Shown piece by piece: positions 23,760 through 34,130 of a DNA stretch of 64,000 nt. The stretch comes from Liolophura sinensis (lineage: Eukaryota; Mollusca; Polyplacophora; Chitonida; Chitonidae). Where the stretch lies: contig NC_088306.1 of the NCBI RefSeq assembly GCF_032854445.1, forward strand, positions 28,243,764 through 28,307,763. The letters are read 5' to 3'. Numbering within the stretch: position 1 is the stretch's first letter; every line of letters starts with the position of its first letter. The translations under genes were made by a program, and so were the position numbers. The notes under the pieces are model-generated. The model was not told the DNA's origin. It made no database searches and was given only the letters and a program-made list of their open reading frames with translations.

Positions 23760-26755
23760 AAATTATAACAGAACCACAGATATTTTCGCATGTCTACAAA
23801 ACGTCATGTTTACTCTCCGACGACACCAGAACCTTTAATATATATATTTTTTCATAGAACACCATGTTTATATGGCGTGACAATGCTAAAATCGTCCACA
23901 CCTGTACAGAGAGCAATGTTTACTGAGCAATATATTCAAAATCGAATGCATATTATTTAACACAGCGTGGTTTTTACATGTGACAGTACCGTAGTAGACT
24001 TCATCTGCTGCATCTTTGTCTTATGCTTACAGCCATGTGATAACACCAGCACCATAGTAACACTAGCACCTGTACAAAACGCACTTTTTTTACTAGTCCT
24101 ACCACACAAAGCTATTTTCTCGTGCATCTTTGTACAAACTGACGTTTTCAGTATAAATATAAATTTACAGAATGCCATGTAATGAGGCAGTGCTGACTTC
24201 GTATTGATTAAAACCACTTCTGTCTTTCGTATTTGTGAACATTACACGCTTTCTATATAACAACACCGACTGTCACGTCCAACAAAAATAGAGGTACACT
24301 AGAAAAATGAATCTATTAAATTTAAAAAAGTGTGCTGCCTGATTGACAGTAGAATGCATTCTATTGTTATAACATAATACTCTGTAATATTCAGCATAAT
24401 ATCCTGTTAGTATACTCCTAACAAAAATACACCTCTTGTACAACCATACAAAAACGTGAACAATAATGCCAACATTTTTTTTTCTTTTTAATATAAAATT
24501 ATCCATATTTTATGAGTACTCTCTTAATTTAAACGCAGATGTTAAACTGTCAACATATATCTATAGTATGTTAAATACTGTAAATGTGATTAAAAAGTTT
24601 TTAACATTTTATGTACCGTAATGATTGTTTACATTATGTTACATTACAATTTGTTTTACATTTATAACGCGGAACAATGTTAATTTGACGAGTAAGATAA
24701 ATTGATAGATTACAACATTTTCTATGCATTTTGTAAAGTGTTAATTTTTGCTTTCCATATTATACCATTGCCGAAATGTTGGACTGATATAACATTAATA
24801 AGTTTATATAACGGTACAACATTTCAATTTAAACACACTAACGCTATTATATACATCCATTTAAAGAACACGTCTGACGTTCGCTGTGTCCCACCAACAC
24901 TCCAATTTTGACGATGTATCCTCATGTACATCTATACGCGCCATCTTGTTTATTATATTACATCACTTTTCTCTCGTGCATTTTTAAACACCACCTTATT
25001 CTGGGCATAACGACACTCCTATCTTGTGAATCTTTACAAAATATTGTGCTTAGCGAGTTGACAACACTGGTATGTTGTAACTCTTTACAAAATATAATGG
25101 CTGGTACATTACCACACCATTTTACCTTTGGTCTGGATAAAAATCTGGATAATGGATAAAAATATTTAAAAGATTGAAAAAAATAAACGGTAGGCTATAA
25201 AAAATAAATCATTGATGGTCAATATAACATTATTATCTATGTTTACCTATTACTAGAACTGAATGTTGTACCAATTTCTAAACATAAACCTCTTTTCATT
25301 TGAATATGTATTTACCTGAGTACATATTTAAATATACTTTTTAGCAACGGCGTGGAAGGTTTTCCTGATTTGCTGAACACGTGTGCTTGTAAATCGATAC
25401 AAATTATCGATCATTACTATTATTATTATGTATCTTTGCATATGTTGTCGGTATAGACAGATAAATGTTTGAAATTTGCAAAATTTACATTAATTGTGTG
25501 ATAAAAATCTTGGGTACATCTTTACCAAACATCATGGTTCGATTTCACTAGTGCCTACACGTTGTAACTGAATTGCGTGTTGACGCCGTGTCGTTACTAG
25601 TCACTTACCATATCTTTACAAATGCCGAGTTGTACTATGAGGCAAATTTAACATAAAGCATATCTCTACAGAATACCACATGACAAGACAGATGTTTACG
25701 GAGCGCAACATTGAAGGTGAAGAAAACACTAGCGTGGAGCATATGTCAAATGAGAGACCATTAAACACTGTACATAAATATAGTTCGATTGATTTTTTTT
25801 TAAATTTTTTGAACCAAGTAAAATGCGATTTCACGTCAGGCTTTTCACCACTTAACACACACTGACTGATTTCAGAATTCAAAACGCCTATACATAGAGA
25901 CTTATGAATGCATTTCCCAAATGGACCTTGAATTGAACTATTTTAAGGAAAAAAATATGGCTGTGACGTCACTGATACCCTCTGCTGGAACAATTCTAAA
26001 AAAATAATAATAAAATAAACCGAACTATTTTCCGAGACAGCGTTGAATGTTTTTTCATCAAATATACATATGTACTTAATTTTAGTGTTTTCTAATGTCT
26101 GTGTCTCTAATGGTGTGACTTATCTCCCGCATGGATTGTTACGGGGGAGTGTTTACTCACTGCATGACAAAATTAGTACTTTCCACATTTTAACGGAGGG
26201 TGTTTGTTCCATATCAAAGTTTACGCCAATACAAAACTAGAAAAATCTTCCGCATCCTCAGAGACCTTCATGTTCACGACATCATCACCAGAGTAACTTG
26301 CACATGAACATCTTTAGAACACGCCACGTTTACAGAGTACCAATACAAGTGACTTGCGCAGCTTGCACAAAATGGCATGTTTATATAATGACAATACAGC
26401 TACCTTGTGCGTCTTCACAGAACACAAAATTTACACTGTGAAAACACTATAGTTTCTTAGGTATCTTTAAAAAATGTAATCTTTACACTGTGAAAACACT
26501 ACTATTTTCTGCATCGTTACAGAATATCGTATTTCCCGTGCCATAACTGCCACGACTTTGTACAGAATGTCACATTTTTGCTCACTGTCACAACGCCAGG
26601 ATTTGCACATGTTTATACACGGTATCAATCCTGACTGCGTGACTGCATCAGCCTCTCGCACATGTTTCAAAGCATAATAATTTATCTTCACAACATTGTC
26701 GCACGCTAACACATTCATTTACATATTTAAACCTTAATCTATATATAACGTCATT
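23760..26755. repeat. Decayed remnants of the 46-bp array
   Basis: Variants of 'ATCTTTACA-AA-GTCATGTTTACTC-GTGACACCA' recur irregularly through this stretch (for example near 23792, 23885, 24030, 25605, 26300, 26410, 26470, 26570). Similarity falls with distance from the young array. Short open frames here look accidental. Confidence 0.5.
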
Positions 26756-26756
26756 T

Positions 26757-27150
26757 CAAAATCCAGTCACACTTATACCGTGACATCCACATCATTTATG
26801 AATTATGCAGTGAGGTCAGTTTAACCGCGCGATATCACTGGGTGGTTACATCTGTACATTTAAATCCATGCAGTCACATTTAAACCGTGACATCAACCGT
26901 CTTATGTTTTGTCTTAGATTCTTGCCATAAACATGCAGTGAGGACATTTCCACCGCGACAGCACTGGATACTTGCACCTATACACCCAAATCCGCACGTC
27001 ACGCTTAAGCCGTCACATCCACATTTTGTCTCAGATTTATGTCCGTAATCATGTATAGTCAGGAAAGTTTAATAGAGCGACAGCGTTGGACACTTGCACC
27101 TACACACCTATATATCTAAACGTCACGTTTAAACCCTCACATCCACATCC
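26757..27150. repeat. Degenerate tandem repeat of roughly 110-125 bp, four units
   Basis: The phrase GTCACATTTAAACCGTGACATC and variants recurs near 26766, 26874, 26998 and 27122. Between copies come CAGTGAGG, then GCGACAGC, then TTGCACCTATACACC. Units are diverged, so the array is old. Confidence 0.65.
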
Positions 27151-27261
27151 TGTTGCATTTCCTTCAATTCTGGCCGATTATGTTTGTTAAGGTGGTGTGA
27201 CTGGGTGTAAATTGCTTCCATATCGGCCTATAGATAAACTAGGTTATTCAGGGCTGAACTG

Positions 27262-27422
27262 TCACTTCATCTCCGCTTCTATCGCTTTAGATTCTTCTAC
27301 ATCCTTTCTACAACATTTGCGTAACAGTGGATATAACGCCATCACCAAAGATCCCACAATCATCAGACTGCCGTTGATGTAAAAAACAGAGTCGTAGGTC
27401 CCCGTTACGTCCTTTAACAAGC
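27262..27422 (-). CDS. Monocarboxylate-transporter-like gene, exon 5 (C-terminus)
   Basis: The last coding exon follows a TTTCCAG acceptor (AG at 27424-27423). It completes the split Gly codon from exon 4, then reads 52 codons to a TGA. It encodes the end of the transporter fold: GGLLKDVTGTYDSVFY, a final membrane helix (INGSLMIVGSLVMALYPLL), then a short basic and acidic cytoplasmic tail. SLC16 proteins typically carry a G...D.T..Y...F motif before the last helix, which is present here. Phase agrees with exon 4 once exon 4 is read in its second frame, which supports the two frame breaks noted there. Confidence 0.85.
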
Positions 27423-27476
27423 CTGGAAACAGTGGAGAAAGGTTTAAAAAGTTAGTACTTTGGGCATAAGCTATAA

Positions 27477-27692
27477 ACGATTTATTTATTTATTTGATCG
27501 GAGTTTGACGTCGCACTCAAGATTATTATGTTGGGTGGAAACCTGGCAGAGCCCTATGGAAATACAATGCTGCCGTACCTTTTCACACACGACCGGAGAG
27601 GAAGCCAGCATGAAGCTGGACTTGAACTCACAGCCATTGCATTGGTGAGAGGCTCCTGAGTCAGTGCGCCTCGCTAGCACGCTAATTAGCAA
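27477..27692 (-). repeat. SINE family 1, in transporter intron 4
   Basis: Minus-oriented copy. (TTTA)n tail at 27480, then ATTTGATCGGAGTTTGACGTC, GGTGGAAACCTGGCAGAGCC, GACCGGAGAGGAAGCCAGC, GAGCTGGACTTGAACTCACAG-like B box complement, then GGTGAGAGGCTCCTGAGTC and the head end. Confidence 0.85.
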
Positions 27693-27699
27693 ACCGCGG

Positions 27700-28655
27700 A
27701 GGGAGACAGCTATAACTGACCGCGTTATACATGTGCACAGTGCTTGTTTATTTATGTTATAATATTAATTTTGATATACCGCGCTATTATTATCCGGCAA
27801 TGCACATCGCCTTGTGCGAAACGCGACGTCAGGAGGGGGGTGGGGGGGGTGCATAAAAAATGGGCCGTACTTTGACACTCAATATCTCCGAAACCCTCTT
27901 ACGCTTCTGAAAATTTACACACTCAAAAGCCATTATGTCCTTAGTATACAGACCAAGTTTCAATTTCATCCTTTTCATCAAAATAGAGTCAAAACGCATG
28001 TTCCGGACATTTCAAAATGATGTTCTACCTTGTTTTACTTGAAAAGGATATCAATTCCTTGTCCGCCGCAGAGAAAACCATCTTGATTGAGCAAAACTTG
28101 TGCCTATGTGGCAGAAGGGTTTCTCTGACACTAGAGCCAGACAAGTTTTCCAGACGACACTTGATTTTACGCGTGTCATACTCATGACACATGACAGGTG
28201 ATGAAATGTGGGTCACCGGAACGTGCGTTTTTGAGGCTATGTTTTCATTTTAACTATGTGTACAGACTACTCAAGCTATGAGCTTGGAAAATGGTTGATA
28301 TATTAACAAAATCATGCCATTTGAATGCCTAAAGTTTGAAAGGGTTTGAACACAGGATAATGGAGCAATGCAGCTTCAAAGTACGGATCATTTTGTTATG
28401 CCAACCCGCTACATAGTTCGAATTATGGTCCATTCCGCGAATGCATTGATAGGTGAATTCGTACACATGTGTTTTAAATACAGAAGACTGGTGCTGAGTT
28501 GACATTAAGGTCAGAAACCTAGCTTCACTGGCCACAGTATGGTCAGAAAAGCCCACCGCAGAATCCAACGTTTTCGTTATTTTTCATCTGACATATGTAT
28601 TCCATTTTGGTGTTAGCAGACTCTCTCTCTCCCTCTCTTTCGTCTGTACCCAACC
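27700..28655. other. Intron 4 sequence of the transporter gene
   Basis: No exon was seen. A 60-residue minus-strand open frame (28025-28216) has smooth composition but no recognised family and no convincing splice sites. A G-rich run lies near 27832-27850. Confidence 0.5.
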
Positions 28656-28659
28656 CTTT

Positions 28660-28915
28660 AGCGCGATAGCGCAGCGTAATGACTCAGGAGTCTCTCACTA
28701 ATGCGATCGCTGTGAGTTCAAGTCTGGCTCATGCTGACTTTCCTCTCCGGCCATAGGTGGGAAGGTGTGCCAACAACCTGCGGATGGTCGTGGGTTTCCC
28801 CTGGGCCCTACCCCGTGTCCTCCCAGCATAATGCTGGCCGCCGTCGTATAAGTGAAATATTCTTCAGTGCCGCGTAAAACATCAATCAAATAAATAGATA
28901 AATGAATAAATCTTT
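28660..28915 (+). repeat. SINE family 1, near full-length reference copy
   Basis: Complete plus-strand layout. The tRNA-like head has an A-box-like GCGCAGCGTAATGACTCAGG and a B box in GAGTTCAAGTC. Then come TTCCTCTCCGGCC, CAACCTGCGGATGGTCGTGG, CCTCCCAGCATAATGCTGGC, GTATAAGTGAAATATTCTT, and the tail CATCAATCAAATAAATAGAT with (AAAT) units. These features define a tRNA-derived Pol III retroposon. Confidence 0.88.
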
Positions 28916-28929
28916 TGCCTGTGTATGAT

Positions 28930-29065
28930 TCATTAAATGTTTGATTGATTAATCGTTTCCACGCCATACTCCATAAGTTGCCGACCGGTTTAAAATGCCG
29001 AGGAAAAAGTAGTAGCTGGCACAAACCACCGGCATTTGGCAAGTGACTGACCAGCTTCTCAAACT
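28930..29065 (-). repeat. SINE family 2 body fragment
   Basis: It has GATTGATTAATCG.TTCCACGCC, then GGCACAAACCACCGGCATTT, then GGCAAGTGACTGACCAGC, matching family-2 bodies elsewhere. It ends about 15 bases from the exon 4 donor. Confidence 0.5.
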
Positions 29066-29077
29066 ATGAATACATAC

Positions 29078-30066
29078 CTAAAACAGGAGGTGATATTGTG
29101 TTGAATATTCCTTGGAAGAATGCGATGAATCCCAGACCTTTGGCAATCCTAGACACGGTAACTATTTCCACTGTAATAGACATAGTTAGGACAATTGGAG
29201 CACTCCCGAGCAGTCCCAGAAACCCACACATGATTGCCATGGAGGTAAACGTCCTACAAAAACTGAAGCCTATGCTCAGAATGCCTGTAAGCAGGGTTAA
29301 TATGACGTAGAGTTTCTTGGGCCCCAGTTTCTTGATATCCGCCAGGACTCCCATGGAGAATCGGCCGACGATTTCACAGGCGCCAATTATGGTCAACAGC
29401 AAGGCGGCCGATTCAGGAGATAAGCCCCTCTGTCGTGCGTGCGGGAAAAGATATATCATAACGTTGATAAACGGCACAAACGTCAAAATGGCCGACACAA
29501 CGTAAACCACAAACCCTGGCGACTTGCACAAAGAGATGTCTAGAAATGTGGCAAAAATTGTCCGACAGTAATCTCGGACAGTTCGTTTCTGATCGGAAGT
29601 TGCTACTTCCGTTTTTTGTAGTTCGCGAGTCTTGTCCACGTCTTCGTTCATAAGTGTTTTAGCTGTGGATTTCTTGTGAATTTGTTGTTGTCTTTTCAGA
29701 TTCTATGTCCTTTTTAAGCATGTCCTGCATCTCTACGGACTTTGAGATATATTCCACCGCTTTCGATTTGTCCTCTGGATCAGTAGCAAGGTCGTTTGGC
29801 ACGGCGTGGTTCGATGACAACGTCGACATTTTGACTGGTCTCGCCAGCGCTCCCGTCACGCAGAGGTGCAAGAGAAGGGCTGCATACAACATCAACGTCC
29901 CTCGTAAACCAAACGCGTCTAACATCAGTACAATAACGGGAGACATCACAATCTGTCCGAGCGTTGCCCCGCAGAAAACGATGGACATTGCCAAGGACTT
30001 TCTCTTGTTAAAATATTTACCAATGGTCACTTGAATGGGGGCCAAACGTACAAGCTACTGCCAGTC
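29078..30066 (-). CDS. Monocarboxylate-transporter-like gene, exon 4 (large exon, two apparent frame breaks)
   Basis: The acceptor TTTCTTACAG| is at 30068-30067 and the donor TTAG|GTATGT is at 29077-29076. It encodes helices 4 to 11 of a major-facilitator SLC16 protein: GLAVACTF, IGKYFNKRKSLAM (typical loop after helix 4), a hydrophilic central loop with many E, D and K, then helices 7-11. In helix 8 the motif GACEIVGRFSMG keeps the acidic and arginine pair that MCT1 has as D and R (here E near residue 345, R near 349). Two breaks interrupt the frame. One is at a run of five C on the minus strand (30038-30042), where four would restore GLAVACTFGPIQ. The other is in the central loop between about 29652 and 29700, next to an ACA repeat. 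Each is equivalent to one extra base. The exon is otherwise conserved and its splice phases fit only with both corrected. Confidence 0.85.
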
Positions 30067-30949
30067 CTGTAAGAAATAGCATGAAATGACGCAATCAGTA
30101 GAATCAATGAAACATCAGGCGTTTATACAACATCGGTCGTATTTCAGCCATATTGTGTCAAGGATATGCTAGAACCTGCAGCAGTTGTCTTTGGATGTGA
30201 GAATAACACTTAAACTCTTAGCCAATAGGGACAGACGCTTTTAAAATCAGGTAAAATAAACACTAATCATTTCAAATTCGAAATGTGTACTCAATATTTT
30301 GACCTGTTTAAAATATCTTCTAAATATTGAACTAAAGGATTGTCCTCAAATACATGAAATATAGGCCTTCATAGTTAAACTGTTTGCTACTGCAAACAAC
30401 AACCACACAACACTATTTAACATGTCGATTTATCCATGGTTTGAAAAAGTCGGCTCTAATGTTTGATTAGACCACGCCCCCCCAACCCCCCCACCCCCCA
30501 CCCCCACCCCCCAATCCCCCCCCCCCCCCCCACCCTCAATGTGTTATCTCTTCAGTACAAGTATATACATTTTTTCACTAGTTCTGGCATCGAGACGCAG
30601 AATATAAGTGTTATTTGTTATCTCAGTACAATTCATTTTTTTCATTGGTTCTGACATCCCCACACAACAGATGTGTTCCTCTCTTGTCTGTACCAGTTTC
30701 CTCAACATTGTTCACTGAAGCAAATCCCTCAAGGTTATCAACAGAGCAAGTGATATCTTTTGTTTGTATGCATTTAGAAAGTTGCCACTGATGATGGTCG
30801 GACAATACGCCGATCATACGCCGATCAGTTCAGCCAGATTTGGGACATGGATTTAAGGTTAGGGTCTAACTGTACTGTGCCCTCATTGCCCAGAATGTAC
30901 GGCCAAGTGTCCAAGAGTACTCCCAAGCACACAGGAGTTGCCCCGTAAT
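30067..30949. other. Intron 3 (part), with poly-C tract
   Basis: Intronic sequence of the transporter gene. 30474-30534 is C-rich on the plus strand, hence G-rich in the pre-mRNA. No exon was recognised. Confidence 0.6.
30474..30534 (-). repeat. C-rich / G-quadruplex-type tract in intron 3
   Basis: Runs of 6-16 C separated by single A or AAT on the plus strand. The transcribed sense strand therefore carries at least four G runs with short loops. Exact run lengths are likely uncertain. Confidence 0.75.
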
Positions 30950-32025
30950 GTCCATAACTTGCATCCTAATGCCCAGAACATACCTCCTAATGTCCAGAAC
31001 TTACTCCGTGATGTAAAGAAGTTATCCCGTAATGACCAAAAAAGTACCCCCGGCTGTCCAGAACGTACACCCTAATTTCCACACCGTACGCCCTAATGTC
31101 CAGAACGTACCCTCTACTGCCCAGAACTTATCCTGTACTGGCCAGAACTTACCCTCTACAGACCAGAACTTATCCTCAAATGTTCTACAGACCAGAACTT
31201 ATCCTCTAATGTTCTACAGACCAGAACTTATCCTGTACTGGTCAGAACTTACCTTCTACCGACCAGAAATTATCCTCTAATGTTCTACTGACCAGAACTT
31301 ATCCTGTACTGGCCAGAACTTACCCTCTACAGACCAGAACTTATCCTCTAATGTTCTACAGACACAACTTATCCTGTACTGGCCAGAACTTACCGTCTAC
31401 AGACCAGAACTTATCCTCTAATGTTCTACAGACCAGAACTTATCCTGTACTGGCCAGAACTTACCTTCTACAGACCAGAACTTATCCTCTAATGTTCTAC
31501 TGACCAGAACTTATCCTGTACTGGCCAGAACTTACCCTCTACAGACCAGAACTTATCCTCTAATGTTCTACAGACCAGAACTTATCCTGTACTGGCCAGA
31601 ACTTACCTTCTACAGACCAGAACTTATCCTCTAATGTTCTACAGACCAGAACTTATCCTGTACTGGCCAGAACTTACCTTCTACAGACCAGAACTTATCC
31701 TGTACTGGCCAGAATTTACCTTCTACCGACCAGAACTTATCCTCTAATGTTCTACTGATCAGAACTTATCCTGTACTGGCCAGAACTTACCCTCTACAGA
31801 CCAGAACTTATCCTCTAATGTTCTACAGACCAGAACTTATCCTGTACTGGCCAGAACTTACCCTCTACAGACCAGAACTTATCCCTCTAATGTTCTACAG
31901 ACCAGAACTTATCCTGTGCTGGCCAGAACTTACCTTCTACCGACCAGAACTTATCCTCTAATGTTCTACTGATCAGAACTTACCCTTTAATACCCCAAAC
32001 TTACCCTCTACTTACCAGAACTTAC
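30950..32025. repeat. Intronic minisatellite copying the exon 3 splice donor
   Basis: Composite unit of about 71 bp made of shorter related pieces: CCAGAACTTACCCTCTACAG, CCAGAACTTATCCTCTAATG and CCAGAACTTATCCTGTACTG. On the minus strand each ACTTAC is GTAAGT. The array ends at the true donor of exon 3 (GTAAGT, complement of 32020-32025), whose downstream bases TCTGG match the repeat. The left part (30950-31110) is more diverged. Confidence 0.93.
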
Positions 32026-32169
32026 CCCCTATTGCACCGTTAACAAAAATGAGAACCTCTGTACTCCTGGCTTGAGAAGACAACACTCCAGAAATAAAGT
32101 GCATTATTCCTCCGAAGATAATGACAACCCTCTCTGTCAGTCGGTCACACAGGCTGGTGGCAAGAGGGG
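32026..32169 (-). CDS. Monocarboxylate-transporter-like gene, exon 3
   Basis: Exactly 144 bases, phase 1 at both ends. The acceptor is TTGTTTAAG| at 32171-32170 and the donor is |GTAAGT at 32025-32020. It encodes the end of helix 2 and helix 3: APLATSLCDRLTERVVIIFG, then helix GGIMHFISGVLSS, then STEVLIFVNGAIGG. SLC16 members typically read GP...L..R.G.R.V...GG in this position. Tandem duplications flank both ends: the donor side is copied in the 30.95-32.03 kb array, and the acceptor side in two partial copies to the right. Confidence 0.88.
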
Positions 32170-32345
32170 CTTAAACAAGAAATAATAGACATTACGCAAT
32201 GGCCTCTTTACAATGGCGCCATTCCATTTCTGTCAGTCGGTCACACAGGCTGATGGCAAGAGGGGCTTAAACAAGGAATAATAGATATTACGCAATGGAT
32301 TCTTTACAAATGACGCCAGTCCATCTCTGCCAGTCGGTCACACAA
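32134..32345 (-). repeat. 96-bp partial tandem duplication of the exon 3 acceptor and exon start
   Basis: The CTGTCAGTCGGTCACACAGG segment (first bases of exon 3, complemented) recurs at 32134, 32230 and, truncated, 32327, i.e. periods of 96-97 bp. The middle copy retains the full acceptor (CTTGTTTAAG|CCCCTCTTGCC) with the decoy exon start at 32265, plus about 37 exon-like bases before diverging. Confidence 0.88.
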
Positions 32346-32939
32346 GCACGAAGACGGAAGCAATTCTGAATTTACCGGCAAACACGAGTCACAAGGCATA
32401 ATGGACAATGCTGATAGCACAAGATCACATACGTTTCCGCACAATGGATAAAGCATATAGAAGAAAGGATCAAGAAGTTTGACACAAAGCATTTTTCTAT
32501 GAATAATAATACATAATAACATAATGGAGTTTTGGCGGACATCCCTTTTCACAGTTTCCATCGGGCTCTTTCTGGTTTCTTCATTCTTTAAATCCTGTCC
32601 ACCGTCACATCAATCAAAATTTTTTGCACACATCGTAAAATTATAACAGAAAGACTTAAAGGCAATCCGTGTGCGCAAACCTCCTCACAGCTAAAAGTAC
32701 AAACTCCCTCACCAATTGACTACAGTCTGAATGTCTGTTCTCTGCGTCAATTCTGAAAAATCACTTAAAGTTTTCAGATCAGATCAATTTTACTGATTGG
32801 CCCTTAGCCCAAGCCCAACCTGTGCATAAAAATAGAACTTTTCACATATCTGACAGACAAAAAGAATCAGTGAAACAGACAAATAAGCGCCGGCAAAACA
32901 TAAGACACCTGGGCGAGTTAATGATACCTAAAAACGTAC
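32346..32939. other. Intron 2 (part) of the transporter gene
   Basis: No repeat or exon beyond the duplicated segment was recognised. Confidence 0.5.
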
Positions 32940-33083
32940 CCACGAAAGCATAGACAACTGATCGCACACCCAGCACCAGGGATATGATCGAGGCGGAAGC
33001 TTCGAACTCCTGCAGGAAGGCAGAGAAGAATATCCCGAAGCCCTTCAGGTAACCGCCCAAAATGAAGAAAGAGAAGGTGGTGG
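32940..33083 (-). CDS. Monocarboxylate-transporter-like gene, exon 2
   Basis: 144 bases, phase 1 at both ends. The acceptor is CTTGTTTTTCAG| (33085-33084) and the donor is GTGG|GTACGT. It encodes most of helix 1 and helix 2: TTFSFFILGGYLKGFGIFFS, then AFLQEFEASASIISLVLGVRSVVYAFVG. The lysine in GYLKGFGIFF (about residue 32) aligns with the helix 1 lysine conserved in MCTs (K38 of MCT1). FF..F...F..S.S..S is the usual loop and helix 2 start. A family-1 SINE tail lies about 20 bases upstream of the acceptor. Confidence 0.88.
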
Positions 33084-33106
33084 CTGAAAAACAAGACAGA
33101 AGCATG

Positions 33107-33272
33107 TTATTTATTTATTTATTTATTTGGTTGATGTTTACGCCGTACTAAAGAATATTTCACTTATACGACGGCGGCAAGCATTATGGCGGGTGGAAAC
33201 CGGGTAGAGCTCGGGAGAAAACCACGACCATCCGCAGGTTGCTGGAAGACCTTCCCATGACGACCTTCCCAT
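33107..33272 (-). repeat. SINE family 1, truncated, in transporter intron 1
   Basis: (TTTA)n tail, TTTACGCCGTACTAAAGAATA, TTTCACTTATACGACGGCGG, GGGTGGAAACCGGGTAGAGC, CACGACCATCCGCAGGTTGC, then a duplicated CTTCCCATGACGAC. The tRNA head is missing. Confidence 0.85.
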
Positions 33273-33289
33273 GACGACAGATTTACAAT

Positions 33290-33555
33290 TGTAGGTTAAA
33301 TACTAAATCTAGATGTACACCTGTGGGGTAAATACCAGATCTACATGTACACCTGTGGTAGTAATTACTGGATCTACATGTATGCCCTTTGGGTATATAC
33401 CGGATCTATATGTACACCTTTTGGGTAAATACCGGATCTACAGGTACACCTATGGGGGTAAATACCAGATTTACATGTACACTTTTATGTGTTCAATACC
33501 GGGTCTACATGTACACTTTTATGTGTTCAACACCGGGTCTACATGTACACTGAAT
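33290..33555. repeat. 32-33-bp minisatellite
   Basis: About eight diverged copies with GGATCTACATGTACACC and GGGTAAATACC. Period lengths vary by a few bases. Lies in intron 1. Confidence 0.85.
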
Positions 33556-33584
33556 CTCTTTATAAATATAAGACATGTGCAATC

Positions 33585-34110
33585 TTTGCTTATTCCACGC
33601 AGCAACCTCTGTGGTTATTCCACGGACCAACCTCTGCGGTTACACTATCTTCGGCTATTCAACAGAACAATATCTGCGGTTTTTCAACGGACCAACCTCT
33701 GTGGTTTTCCAAAGGAACACTATTTTCGCCTATTCCACAGAACAATATCTGCTGTTATTCCACGGGAAAAAATCTGTGGTTATTTATTGAACACCATTTG
33801 CTGTTAATCCACAGAACAATATCTGCCGTTATTCCATTAGACCAAATCTATGGATATTCAACGAACACCATCTGCCGTTATTCCACGGGACAAAATCTGT
33901 GGTTATTTATCGAACACCATCTGTCGTTAATCCACGGAACAATATCTGCTGTTATTCCATGGGACAAAATCTGTAGTTATTCAACGAACACCATTTGCCG
34001 TAATTCCACAGAACAATATCTGCCGTTATTCCATGGGACAAAATCTGTAGTTATTTAATGAAAATATTCTGCCGTTATTCCACTGAACAATATCTCCTGT
34101 TATTCCATAT
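33585..34110. repeat. 25-bp minisatellite
   Basis: About 21 copies around ATTCCACAGAACAATATCTG, with variants CGGACCAACCTCTG and GGGACAAAATCTGTGG. Lies in intron 1. Plus-strand open frames across it are repeat artefacts. Confidence 0.9.
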
Positions 34111-34130
34111 AACTCTCACATATAAGAGAA

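Noticed and set aside
28698-29042. 114-codon minus-strand frame
   Set aside because: It is the translation of SINE family 1. The same peptide appears near other copies.
29078-30066. Transporter pseudogene
   Set aside because: All splice sites, phases and key motifs are intact. The two breaks are single bases, one in a homopolymer, and a similar break occurs in COPS6.
30463-30654. Proline-rich open frame
   Set aside because: Produced by the poly-C tract.
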